Below are positions 1-9,264 of a stretch of DNA of 11,205 nucleotides, piece by piece. Under the pieces are notes generated by a model. It was not told the origin of the DNA, searched no databases, and saw only the letters and a program-made list of their open reading frames with translations. The stretch is from the NCBI GenBank assembly GCA_004325065.1, contig PITI01000531.1:1-11205 (forward strand). The letters run 5' to 3'. Origin of the DNA: Hamiltosporidium magnivora (taxonomy: Eukaryota; Microsporidia; Dubosqiidae). The translations under genes were made by a program, and so were the position numbers. The number at the start of each line of letters is the position of its first letter. Position 1 is the first letter of the stretch.

Positions 1-287
1 AAGTGGGAATGCTGCATAGTCTTGGGGGAGCCCAGGGGGGGGGCTTCGGCCTTCGATCACACTCCATGCAACGGACATAAACGAACTCCGGGCAACTGCC
101 TCGCCTATTAATTAGGTTCTACACACCTGGTAGATGAAAGGCTTTGGAACGTAGGTATCGCAGGGATTACCGATGGAGTGTTGGGGTAGCAGTTATTTAT
201 GTTAAACCTAGAACTACGTTAATGTCATAAAAACAAATATAACACTTGCCACTGTTTTTAAAAAGATGTGATACTTTGTAATAAAGT
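1..287 (+). repeat. Dispersed repeat, copy 1 (5'-truncated by window start)
   Basis: This stretch is clearly richer in G and C than its surroundings. It reappears as a reverse complement at 10801-11087 with roughly 85-90% identity by eye, and as a much more diverged direct copy at about 6310-6565. The best conserved core is at 132-159 (AGATGAAAGGCTTTGG followed by GTAGGTATC). Copies 1 and 3 both end in an AATAAAG (280-286 here), after which similarity stops, so the element may end at a poly(A) signal of a plus-oriented transcript. Copies 2 and 3 continue at least 118 bp beyond the point matching base 1, so this copy is cut by the window edge. No open reading frame is seen. I do not recognise the family; it could be a non-coding mobile element, an LTR fragment or a subtelomeric repeat. 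Confidence 0.85.
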
Positions 288-336
288 AAAAATTTAATTT
301 ATATACTCATTAACAATTTTCCAAAATCCCTTAAAA
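287..336 (+). promoter_or_regulatory. G-free leader with CCC start signal before the LRR-like gene
   Basis: No G occurs on the plus strand from 287 to 338, and CCC lies at 328-330, six bases before the ATG at 337. C-triplets just upstream of ATG are the known microsporidian start-site signal. The three intact genes in this window have the same kind of signal 3 to 12 bases before ATG. This argues that the ancestral start of the broken gene was 337 and not the later ATG at 429. The assignment is an inference, because the frame from 337 closes at 415-417. Confidence 0.45.
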
Positions 337-2624
337 ATGAATCTAATAATAATGAGAATACCAAGCAATTTTTCGCTATTCTATATCTATTTTATAAGAT
401 ATATAGATCCAAACTAATCTATGGTTCTATGGTACCACCAACTTCCAATATTTATCTTTGTTTTAAAAAGGATGAAATGTCTACTTCCGAGAATATGAAT
501 GATTTGTTTCAACTTGACCCATCAGGCTTTGCACTATCCAGAGAATATTTTAATAGTCCAACATATATATCTCGGTATCACAGTTCTGAATTTTCCGATA
601 TAGGTTATATAAATAAAAATATTTTGAATTTGGTTTCAACTTTTCTAAAAATCGAGAAATCAATAGAATTATCGGAGAATAAGAGATTTATAAATAAGGG
701 AGATATTAAATATGCCAAATGGAAAATTTTTTATGGTTTTTTGCAATGTAAACATGGTTTTAATGAGGTAGGACTAACACTAGAAAATTTCATTGACATT
801 TTATAATAATTGATTTCCTTGAACCAATTTACAACTTAAATTTTTATAAATTGGTAAAAACGTTCTTAATTAATTCAATATGTAAGGAAGACCTGATTGA
901 TATATATTTAAACTTTGGTTTTATTTCGAACCAAAAAATAAATCAGATTAGTCAAAATCTAAAGAAGTATATTATCAAGGTTTTTTTAAAAATATATAAT
1001 GCAGAGGAAATATACAGAAGACTTTTTTCACAAGATATAAGTTATGATGATACTTTGCAAAAACATCGAAAGATTTTCCAAGAAAGTATTACCGAATCTC
1101 TATATATTTCATGTTCGGATCCAATTAGTAAAATACTACGAATAGTTGGTAATACTTTCTTGGAAAATATCTCTGGAGTATTTTTTCGAATACTAAAAAT
1201 ACGAAAAGTTATCATACATACTTATATTTTACAGAATTTCACCGAGATTTCGTTCTTTGAATTCATAAGTCATTCTATTGAAGAAATTACTGCTATAAAT
1301 GCTGGCTATAATCTACATCAACTTACTCTCTTAGAAAATCGAGATCAATTTCCAAATCTAAAAAAAAATATTTTTGTTTGATTGTAGTTTACAAAGAGGA
1401 GAAGAGTTTGTTTTTGCAAGCAATATGGAATATTCTTTTAAGAATTTATACTTCATTCAAGCTTTTGTTGGTTTTGATAGGTGGAAAATATACTCTCAAC
1501 TACAAATTAAAGCTTCTAATATGAAATATAGCGGGTATTTATCGCCAAAAATTCCAAATTTCGCTAGGAATTTTCAAAATGGCGGTAAGCATTTACATTC
1601 TTATTTTTTGGAGTTTCAAACTGATATTATAAGTTTAAAAATCTGTTGTCTTGAAAAATATATTTTAGCCGATCACATTGTTAATTTTTTAGAAAATTCA
1701 TTTAAGAATATCGAGATAAGTATTGATTTTGTGAATGTAAAAGAAGAGAATATAGCTATTTTCATTCCTAAAAGTCTTAAAATTGTAAGTATAGAAATAC
1801 ATCGGTCAATAGTTTCCGAGAAAATTTTAGATTGTTGCCTACAATTTCCATATCTTAAAACCTTAAAATTGAAATATAATTGTTTGCAATTTAATGGTGG
1901 GCTCTTGAAAAACATCAGAGAAACTGCTATAACATATATTGATTTAACTGATAATAAATTTGAGCACAATGGGATGCTTTTAAATATTTTAGATATTCTT
2001 TCGAGTAATACAAATATATTGATAAATTTTAAGATTGATACGGCGTTCATAGAGGAAATAGAAAACCATATTTTTAAAAATTATTTTATGAAAATATTTA
2101 ATAATTTCGATAAAAATTTTAATGGCGAAATATGTCTTAGAAGCATCGACGGTGAACTTAGGGAATTGTTGATTTTTTCAACCGTTGATTTTGCTTTTCC
2201 AAACAGGATTATTTCTAGCGATTCTTGTAAGTCGCTAGAGAAACGCGAGTAGTTGGTTTGAAAAAAGAATCTACAGAAATTATTGATTGAAAATCTAAAA
2301 AATTTCAAATCTTTGGTTGTTAAGAATCACTCAATAAGTTTTTTTCCGAGTGTTTTGGATTTTTCAAACATTAAAAAGGAAATTATACCTGAAAATATAG
2401 TTTGTATAGATTTTTATATCAATAGGATCGATTTCGAGTGTTTACTTTCCCTAAAAAACATAAAGCAAATTACATTTGACGATTGTGTATTCAGTGATGA
2501 TATGTTGTACTTCACTGCTTCTGATTTTGAAGAAAGTAAAATAAGAGTACAAATTATTAGTGATTATGATTCGGAGGTAAATGATCTTTCTGAGCATCTG
2601 CAAAATTATTTTGAAGAGTTGTGA
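337..2624 (+). pseudogene. Broken leucine-rich-repeat-like gene
   Basis: Open segments lie end to end on the plus strand in changing frames. Frame 1 runs 337-417. Frame 0 runs from before 429 to 806 (ATGs at 429 and 477). Frame 2 is open from 797 to 1381. Frame 0 is open from 1362 to 2252, where TAG is followed by TGA at 2259. Frame 0 is open again from 2262 to 2624. Each segment overlaps or nearly touches the next, as expected if one long gene had suffered single-base indels. The switch at 1360-1370 sits in a run of nine A. The stops near 2250 can be bridged in frame 2 (2231-2287). LRR-like strands recur about every 25-26 residues: LKIVSIEIH (1776-1802), LKTLKLKYN (1854-1880) and ITYIDLTDN (1929-1955). 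The last segment has similar strands (IKQITFDDC). LRR protein families are expanded in several microsporidia. Family assignment is moderate; brokenness is strong unless the assembly has indel errors. Confidence 0.6.
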
Positions 2625-2806
2625 TTTGTAGTCAGCATTCATGGGCATTTTATAATAGACTATTGGCTATAAAGGGATTATTGAGTTTTTATACAGTTAA
2701 CTATCGTTTATTACTGTTAATTAGTTTCCTATCGACCGTAATGAATGAATTAGCGAAGGAAAACTCTTTTTTTATAATTAAATTTATTCTTAGTGTGGCT
2801 GTATAA
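2615..2806 (+). pseudogene. Possible hydrophobic C-terminal continuation of the LRR-like gene
   Basis: Frame 2 is open for 63 codons from 2615, overlapping the last ten bases of the preceding frame-0 segment, and ends in TAA at 2804-2806. It has no ATG near its beginning. Its peptide is hydrophobic, with a stretch around LLLLISFLSTVM and a second near the end (FFIIKFILSVAV). Adjacent segments in shifted frames are the pattern of the whole upstream pseudogene, so this may be its last part after another indel. It could also be a chance open frame, although 63 open codons are uncommon in sequence this rich in A and T. No function is claimed. Confidence 0.3.
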
Positions 2807-5742
2807 AATTTACTTAGATCCTTCTAAATATCTTTTTAGACTTCCTTGGACATGAAAAAAATTTTGGTCTCTATTTCTTGCGTATTGTATTACCCAATTT
2901 ATAATAAAATAAAAGAAAGTAAAATTTAAAGCGTAATCTTCATATATTATTTTTTATTTTAGTAATTTCACATGGTAAATGTTATATTTAACATATTACT
3001 ATACATGCCTTGTAAAATTCTAAAAATTGATGTAAATCTTGAGTAATAAACTAAGGAGTTAATCTACAGAGTTTTATTCATAATGAGCGAATTAAAGCGA
3101 GGTTTTTAGGTTACTCGTGTAAGAAATTATACTCGGTAGTTCCCGAAGAATCTTTTGATTTTCTAAAGAGGTTTTCATAGATAATATTGCATTATTGAAG
3201 ATATTCTGAAACAGTAATACGCAATTCTTTTCTGGTTTCTTTTGTTTAATTTTCTTCCAAATCCATATTCTTGGTTTATAATTTGACAGAGACATTCAGG
3301 TGGATTAAAACTCTTGAAAAGATATCCTCGCTACCCTTAACTGCTATTATGTCTCTTCTAAACTTTTTAGTTTACATATTTAAGTCAAAATTTTATCACT
3401 TTAAGGATTAGAAAAATAAGATCGATAAATACCATTAAAAGACTTGGATACACACTCTTAAAAATCGAAATCAATTCAACTTTAAATGCAATTCTTTATT
3501 TTTAGATGCAAAAAAGCAAATATGAGAAAAACAGGGGGGGGCGGGCCTATCTGTGGCTTTAATACAAAACACGAACTTTTACAAAAAAAACAAACGAAAA
3601 AATTTCAGATATCGAAGGTTTAAAGATTTACAGCCTTTCCTTCTTTTCAATTACTTCTTTCGATTTTTTTTCTTCTAAATAATGCTTAAATATAATTAAA
3701 TGAACACCATGCTTTATTTAATAATTAAATATATGCATTATAATCGAGAAAATATCTTATTGAAATATATCAAGACTTTATTATGGTCAGGTATTTTATT
3801 TGTACTTTTCAATTTAATCGGTGGTTTAGATTTATCGTTTAGAGCATATAACCCATGAACCTTACGCAATAACAACAAAATATAAATTTAAAAACGGTTT
3901 CATTTGAAAAATTATTTTTTTCACGTTTAAATTATATAATGCCAGAAAAAATTATCTTGTGTCTGTTAATGGCTCTTGAGATGGTTAAAAGGAGAAAATA
4001 CAAGGTCAAGCGAGGAACAGCGTTCTGCTATATCTAGTATAGAAATTGCTTTGAGCAAAAAAAATTTGACCACGTTGCAATAAGTCTGATAAAACAATAA
4101 GGCAGTTATTAACTTGACATGAGAAATTGCTCCGACGTGACTATACCGACAGCATAATGATATGGTTAGATGTCTAATTTTTCCTTCTTAACCCATATAC
4201 GTTTAAGTCTACAAACTGAATTAGGTGTAACTCAGTTCAAGAAATTCTTCAAAAAAAGTATGTGTAGATATAAGTGTATACCAGAATAAGAACTCATGTC
4301 AAATTCGGAATGATAGACTAGATATTTTTCTTTAGATAAGAATTTAAATCTGATCACACTTATTGAAGTAAGAATTACTTCCTATGATTCCCTTCAAATA
4401 GTTTAAACTGAAAAGGTGTGAATTATGACTTCATATCCAATGTGTTTAGCCTTATTTTAAGTGTAGTGTTGATATAATTTCTTATGTGATAAATTGGCAC
4501 AATGATGTGACAAAATTATAATGGTACCGTTAAAAAATTGCAAACACGCATGAATATAGTGGCCTACATTCAGTCGATAGTACTCAAAAAGACATTTGGA
4601 AAAAAAAATTTTGATCAACAGGTTAGCTTGAGTTGGTACCAACTGCCAAGAAAGCTGGAAAGAACGTCAACGGGTGTTAATAAAAAGCCGAGTTGGATAT
4701 AGAACCAACCATTCTTTCAAAACAAGCAAATTACCAGGAAGATAGTGTTAAACATGCTAAAACAAAAACAATACACTCTTTACTTCAGTTAGCGAAACCC
4801 CACCATATGATCTGATAATATATAAAAGAAGTTCAGGTTGCGAAAAAGAAAAGCAAAGTGGCTAAAAAGTTAGAAGAAAATATATAAAAGTGTGAAAAAA
4901 AAATTAATCTAATATTATATTAAAGTTATCCCTACAAAGGAAAATCAAAACCACAATTTTATAAATTTTTTTCTTTCTTTGTATATAATTTTTTAATTTA
5001 TAAACCTTGGACAGAAAACAGCAAGCTTTAGAAAATATTTCGTTACCTAAATTAGCTTTTTTTTACACGAATTTTCGTATTAATTATACAATTTCAATAA
5101 ATTGATTCACAAGATATTTTTGCGTCACAAACTAGGATTAAGTACTCATTTGCAATTGTTTGATTTTTTTCATTTCAAATTGAATTCATTTTTGAGTTTT
5201 TCTCATAAATTTAATCCTATAAAATTTAAAATTTAAAAGATCAATGAAAATTCTTCACTCTTTTTAAGAAATATTTTCTTGATCAAATGCTTATTTTATA
5301 ATTTAATCTAAAATATTCGTGATGAATATTCTTATATATGTCTTATTCGGTGTTTAGTATTTGAAGAAAAGAACTTCTATATACATTCATATCTTCAAAG
5401 ACATATAATAATTGCATAACTGTGGAAATATATATCGAAATACATTATTTGGTATTTTCGCACTATTTTAGATACCAAAATATTCGGTATTCATATAATT
5501 ATTTGGGTTTCTTTGATAATAAATTATAAAGTTTTTTTCATTAGATCTAACTTCAAACGTTTTTATAAAATATAGAATTTAGTTTGATATATATTATTGC
5601 TAAATTAAAAGAATATTTTATATAAACTTTCAAATGTGGAAAAAGATACTTACTTACATATTATGTTCTTCTTCTATCTTACGGTGTCGAGGATGACCGA
5701 ATAAAAATTTCCTATTTGTTTCTTTTAATCTGTTATAACTCG
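2807..5742. other. AT-rich gene-free region, possibly with decayed sequence
   Basis: I see no supportable gene in this 2.9 kb. Open frames are short and have no start signal. The two longest are on the minus strand: 67 codons at 3092-3295 and 61 codons at 4457-4642; neither resembles a known family. Around 3950-4850 the composition is less simple than in the flanks and might be very old decayed coding or mobile sequence, but no frame stays open. A perfect 14-bp palindrome AGTTGGTACCAACT lies at 4631-4644. An 8-bp inverted repeat TTTGGTAT/ATACCAAA lies at 5448-5455 and 5472-5479. Confidence 0.6.
3534..3546 (+). other. Poly-G tract in AT-rich DNA
   Basis: Eight consecutive G (3534-3541), then C, GGG and CC, stand alone inside sequence that is otherwise mostly A and T. 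The only comparable run is inside repeat copy 1 (about 35-43, next to GGGAGCCCA). The tract may be a worn remnant of a related GC-rich repeat, but I could not align its flanks to the other copies. Confidence 0.6.
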
Positions 5743-5937
5743 GAATTATAGAAGATCGGCCTATAATTCAGTGGGTTTTATATCCCACAAAAATGGCAAT
5801 AATTAATTTCACACCAATTCTACGCACTCATTTCCAACCAGATAGTTTTTAATGTGGATATCCTCTCTTCACCCTGGAAAAGGATACCCGCATTAAAGCC
5901 TTTTGCTTATTAATGTGTATGTGAAATAGGTGTGAAA
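5743..5937 (+). other. Island of nested and consecutive inverted repeats (candidate structured RNA or hairpin element)
   Basis: Four complementary arm pairs occur within 200 bp. GAATTATA (5743-5750) pairs perfectly with TATAATTC (5762-5769). GTGGG (5771-5775) pairs with CCCAC (5784-5788). TTTCACACC (5807-5815) pairs perfectly with GGTGTGAAA (5929-5937). Inside the last, TTTAATGTGGATATCC (5848-5863) pairs with GGATACCCGCATTAAA (5882-5897) over 16 positions, with one G-T pair and one mismatch, around an 18-base loop. The stretch is also more GC-rich than its surroundings. This would suit a folded non-coding RNA or a foldback element, and it may belong to the same larger element as repeat copy 2, which starts about 250 bp downstream. 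I found no convincing match to tRNA, 5S, snRNA or RNase P RNA signatures. Confidence 0.45.
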
Positions 5938-6192
5938 ATCATTTTTTGCATGTTTGGTATAAAGAAAACCACACATATTTTCAGTTCTTTTCTGGGATGA
6001 TAATATAATTAGGAAAGGTATACAAAATGATGAAACTTTTTCTACAAAGAAGTTTATAATTTTTAGTTAACTAGATTAAAGCTACCGCCGTAATGATAAA
6101 TGATTGACATTAAAACCTAGGCGTCCGGCTTTTCTCAATTTAGTTAGAAGACTTGGAGCCCGGGCATTTAAGAATAGTATTCTTTAAAGCTA
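5938..6192. other. Spacer before repeat copy 2, partly GC-richer
   Basis: There is no gene here. From about 6080 to 6192 the composition rises in G and C (for example CCTAGGCGTCCGGC at 6116-6129 and GGAGCCCGGGC at 6156-6166). This may be the unrecognised upstream part of the repeat family, whose full left end is not visible in either other copy. Confidence 0.4.
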
Positions 6193-6565
6193 GGAAAGCA
6201 AAGTAGCAGGTATATTTATTGGTGTGTCTTTTCAGCATCTAAGTGGACCATATTTAAGGCATAGAGATATATATACCTTGGCTTGGTGTCCATTTGGTTC
6301 GGAAATTGTAAAGAAATATGAATGCTGCTGGTTCTGGACAGCTCAATGTAGATTTCGACGAGCGATCACACTTTAAACAGCAGATATAAACGAACTCAAG
6401 TTAATGCCATCTATCAATTGGCTTTTACATAATTTTAGATGAAAGGCTTTGGGATGTAGGTATCTGAAGGGATACCGATGTAGTGTTGAAGAAAATTTTA
6501 TCGATGTTAAACCCAGAATGATGAAAACAATAAAGCGCGTCACTTTATGAAAAGATATGAAATTC
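6193..6565 (+). repeat. Dispersed repeat, copy 2 (old, diverged)
   Basis: This copy aligns collinearly with the reverse complement of 11205-10801 and, from about 6318, with copy 1, in the same orientation as copy 1. Landmarks shared with the others in order are GGAAAGC and TAGCAGGT (6193-6211), GAATGCTGC (6319-6327), CGATCACACT (6363-6372), ATAAACGAACTC (6386-6397), AGATGAAAGGCTTTGG (6437-6452), GTAGGTATC (6456-6464), a block resembling ATACCGATG-AGTGTTG, and ATGTTAAACC. Overall similarity is about 60-70% by eye, with deletions near the right end and the terminal AATAAA lost. It is therefore much older than the pair formed by copies 1 and 3. The left boundary may lie further left, because copy 3 runs out at the window edge. 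Confidence 0.75.
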
Positions 6566-8127
6566 GATATATAGAAATGTTTTTATCAAAAGTATAAAAA
6601 CGAATTTGATAAACGTCAGTTAGTCACTATCAAGGAAAATACGTTTAGTTTCAAAACTTTTAATATCTACAAATACTTTGAATGATATAATTTTTAAAGA
6701 GAATAATATTTATGACTAAAAATTAAGATGTCTTAATTTTTAGTTCCGTTAGAAACTTCTCCGAAAATATAATACAACGAAATATTTCATTGCGTTTTAG
6801 ATATTTATTTTTTTTCTAATCTTTGAAGGTATAAAAATAATAGATTAAACAAATTATTTTATGTTTGCCATAGTTTTCTAATCATTTTGTTTATTTAGAC
6901 AAGTTTGATATTATGCGGAGTTATCTAATAGTTCTATCTTACTTCGAATACTATGTATTAAATAGTCAGATAACATGAAAGTGTAAAGTTTAGTATAATT
7001 CATTTAATAAAGTTAATGACACAAAATGGTGCAGCACTTAGCCATAATTTTTAAGTCTTATACAATAAAGAACTACACAAAACACGAATAAATACTGTAT
7101 ATAATCCGTTATATCTCTAAAATAGGCATCATCTTATCAAAGAACAAGATTACAAAAATAATTTGCTATATGATGCTAAAAATATTTCTATATATTTTAA
7201 TCAGTAGTATTCACGGTATTAGGTAAAACTAACTACTGAACGAGCAAATCTATTTCATATTTATTTATTATAAAGACGCACGCACATGTTACCAAAATTC
7301 GTTTGAGAATTACAAGCACGGTAGCCCTTTTAAATTGGTTCAATGTAGTTTTTAAGGGCATGGGGTGATTTAAGATTAAATATATAGTTTTAAATCAATC
7401 TCCAATATAAATTAAAAGTATGTCTACTTAGATTTTCAAATATCATATCTATCTTGATGTATTATATTAAATAAAAATGAATATAAACTAAATATATTCA
7501 TTATGGATGAAAAAAACTCAAAATCGATCTAATAAAAAGTATAAAAGCTAATGTCTATAGTACACAAAGTATTAAGCTCCTATCTTGGAATATTCGTAAA
7601 CACATGGGTTTTTTTACATGATTATAAAAATCGAACTTTAAGAATCTCTTTTCCGTAAAGAAATATTATTATAAAAAGTACTCGAATACCTTAAAATTTC
7701 TCCTTTATACATCGAAAATTGTATCATGAACAGAATAAACGTAATCTAAAGTATCATTATAATATATCTTCTGAGCTTACCTATTTCTTCTAGATTAATT
7801 ACCTTATAATTATTAGAAATAGAATATCAATTATATAATTTCCTAATATGGAAGAATCATTAGATTTATAGAACTTATTGAACCAAGAAAACTACGTAAA
7901 AAAATCACACATAATAAAAGACTAAAAAACAAAACATCATTGATAACAAAACAATAAAAATGAGAGAACTCCTGTATAAAATATAAAATATGAAAGAATA
8001 AAAAATAAATATCACTCATAATGAGGAATCAAAGTAAAAGATATAAAATATGATTTTAGCAAGAAACACATTCTTAAAAACAATTCAAAAATATAAATTA
8101 TGTATAATATTGACATTAAAACAAATT
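6566..8127. other. AT-rich gene-free region downstream of the acidic-protein gene
   Basis: About 1.6 kb in which I see no gene, RNA gene or repeat array. Besides the palindrome described separately, there is an 8-bp inverted repeat TCAGTAGT/ACTACTGA (7201-7208 and 7232-7239), and GCCC...GGGC arms around 7324-7359. The 3' end of the acidic-protein gene reaches in from the right. No AATAAA follows closely after that gene's stop. Confidence 0.6.
6715..6744. repeat. Perfect 30-bp palindrome
   Basis: ACTAAAAATTAAGA (6715-6728) is followed by the two bases TG and then the exact reverse complement TCTTAATTTTTAGT (6731-6744). With a two-base centre this looks more like a DNA palindrome than an RNA hairpin. 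It could be a transposon terminus, a protein-binding site or chance in AT-rich DNA; 14 perfect base pairs make chance less likely but do not exclude it. Confidence 0.7.
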
Positions 8128-9216
8128 TTATTTTTTAGACCGTTGAAACGCATAATTATTCTTCTTTCCTTTATCCTTAACCATCTCTTCCAGCACATCT
8201 TGTTTATTACTAAAAACAAGCGATTTTTCCATAAAATTATTTTCATCCAAAGTTTTAGCAAACTCTGTTTCTTCGATATCACACACCTTTTCATGACTAA
8301 TTTCACTCTCAAATTCATTAATTGCGCTGTAAAGAAACCCATCCTCACTTGAAGACACATCAATACCACTTTCATCTTCATCTTTAAATTCCCGTTTACT
8401 AAATATCTTTTTATATTTAAAATCTATCTTTTTCGACCCGTATTTTTCTTTAAGTTTATTTAATTTCTCAACATCCATTACTTCCATCTCCTCGCCATGT
8501 TTAGAAAGCCCTTCAAAATAATCGTCTTTAACTTTCTTTGTTGAAATAAATTTTGACTTTTTCAGATCTTCAAATATTTCTTTCTCATCCACCACCGAAT
8601 CACTCGATCCAGACCCTGAAAGCTCTGCTTCATCTTCTATATAATCTAGATTTACTTCATTCTGTTCCAAAAAGTCATCTTCGTTTAGTGTATCACTACT
8701 AACTGAGTCATCTTTAATATCTTCAAATTTTCCAGTATTTAATTTACTTTCATTATCAATATTACCATCAAATATATCTCTATTCAACCCATTTTCTACA
8801 CCAATATTATTATCAATTTCCCGTATATTCTCTACACAACTATTATTCTCTACAATATTATTATCTCCTACTTCATCATTACCTTCTACTTCCCCAATAT
8901 CCTCTACAATATTATTATCCTCTACAATATTATTATCTCCTACATCACTCAACAAACTATCAATACTATCTTCAATACTACTATCACCGACACATTTACT
9001 CTTATAAAACAACAACTCTATCTCATCATTATCGATACTCAATAACTTATTTTTAATTCGTTTCTGTGTCTCATTAATTCTCAACTCACTAAAAATACCA
9101 TTTCTTATCTTTTCATAATTACACAAACATAAATCAATATCGTATGATTGTAACGGTTTAGTTAATTCTAAATCTACTGAAGAATATATAAAACTTTTTT
9201 GTTTTTCTTTTTTCAT
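8128..9216 (-). CDS. Acidic, low-complexity protein of 362 aa, function unknown
   Basis: This intact frame starts with ATG at 9216 and ends with TAA. It is the longest intact frame in the window. CCC occurs 10-12 bases before the ATG, within the range of the microsporidian start signal, which supports the start. I do not recognise the protein. Residues 1-75 are of mixed composition. Residues 78-215 are rich in D, E, N and S and contain the repeated NNIVE motif at 95-99, 101-105 and 119-123. Residues 215-275 are basic and probably helical (KKSKF, KKVK, KLNKLKEKYG). Residues 278-330 are acidic again, with SSSED-type sites that casein kinase II often uses. The tail (350-362) is basic. No signal peptide or membrane segment is seen. 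The charge pattern would suit a nuclear or nucleolar scaffold, but that is inference only. The gene is divergent from the 44-codon gene. Confidence 0.75.
   Translation of the reverse strand: MKKEKQKSFIYSSVDLELTKPLQSYDIDLCLCNYEKIRNGIFSELRINETQKRIKNKLLSIDNDEIELLFYKSKCVGDSSIEDSIDSLLSDVGDNNIVEDNNIVEDIGEVEGNDEVGDNNIVENNSCVENIREIDNNIGVENGLNRDIFDGNIDNESKLNTGKFEDIKDDSVSSDTLNEDDFLEQNEVNLDYIEDEAELSGSGSSDSVVDEKEIFEDLKKSKFISTKKVKDDYFEGLSKHGEEMEVMDVEKLNKLKEKYGSKKIDFKYKKIFSKREFKDEDESGIDVSSSEDGFLYSAINEFESEISHEKVCDIEETEFAKTLDENNFMEKSLVFSNKQDVLEEMVKDKGKKNNYAFQRSKK
8797..8946 (-). repeat. Degenerate in-frame coding repeats (NNIVE units)
   Basis: Within the 362-aa protein gene, residues 91-140 are built from imperfect repeats of the type DNNIVE(D/N), with looser copies such as GNDEVGD and DNNIGVEN. 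At the DNA level CTACAATATTATTATC recurs on the plus strand. The frame is kept throughout, so the expansion appears tolerated or selected at protein level. Repeats of this kind tend to vary in number among isolates. Confidence 0.75.
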
Positions 9217-9225
9217 ATTTTTATA

Positions 9226-9228
9226 GGG
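9226..9228 (-). promoter_or_regulatory. CCC start-site motif of the acidic-protein gene
   Basis: On the minus strand CCC is followed by TATAAAAAT and the ATG, placing it 10-12 bases before the start codon. It matches the C-triplet signal known from microsporidian genes. Here the G-free leader seen before the other two intact genes is absent: a G occurs 17 bases before the ATG. Confidence 0.5.
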
Positions 9229-9264
9229 TTGACGTATAAGATTGGTTTACATATTAAAATTTCT

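Noticed and set aside
1673..2648. Minus-strand frames at 1673-2050, 2081-2308 and 2451-2648
   Set aside because: All are antisense to the LRR-like gene and show no start signal or family resemblance.
4457..4642. 61-codon minus-strand frame as a transposase or reverse transcriptase fragment
   Set aside because: The peptide has ordinary composition but no DDE, YXDD or other diagnostic motif, and neighbouring frames are full of stops.
5646..5653. ATACTTAC, identical to the start of the 5' end of U1 snRNA
   Set aside because: The identity stops after eight bases and the following sequence does not show the U1 stem-loop order or an Sm site in the right place.
5762..5790. Resemblance of TTCAGTGGG to the RNase P RNA conserved region I
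   Set aside because: Only a short match, with no matching conserved region V downstream and no P4 pairing that I could find.
8050..8381. Open frames on both strands (8050-8352 +, 8085-8381 -)
   Set aside because: They overlap the 3' part of the intact 362-aa gene in other frames, have no C-triplet signal, and their peptides reflect the composition of that gene.
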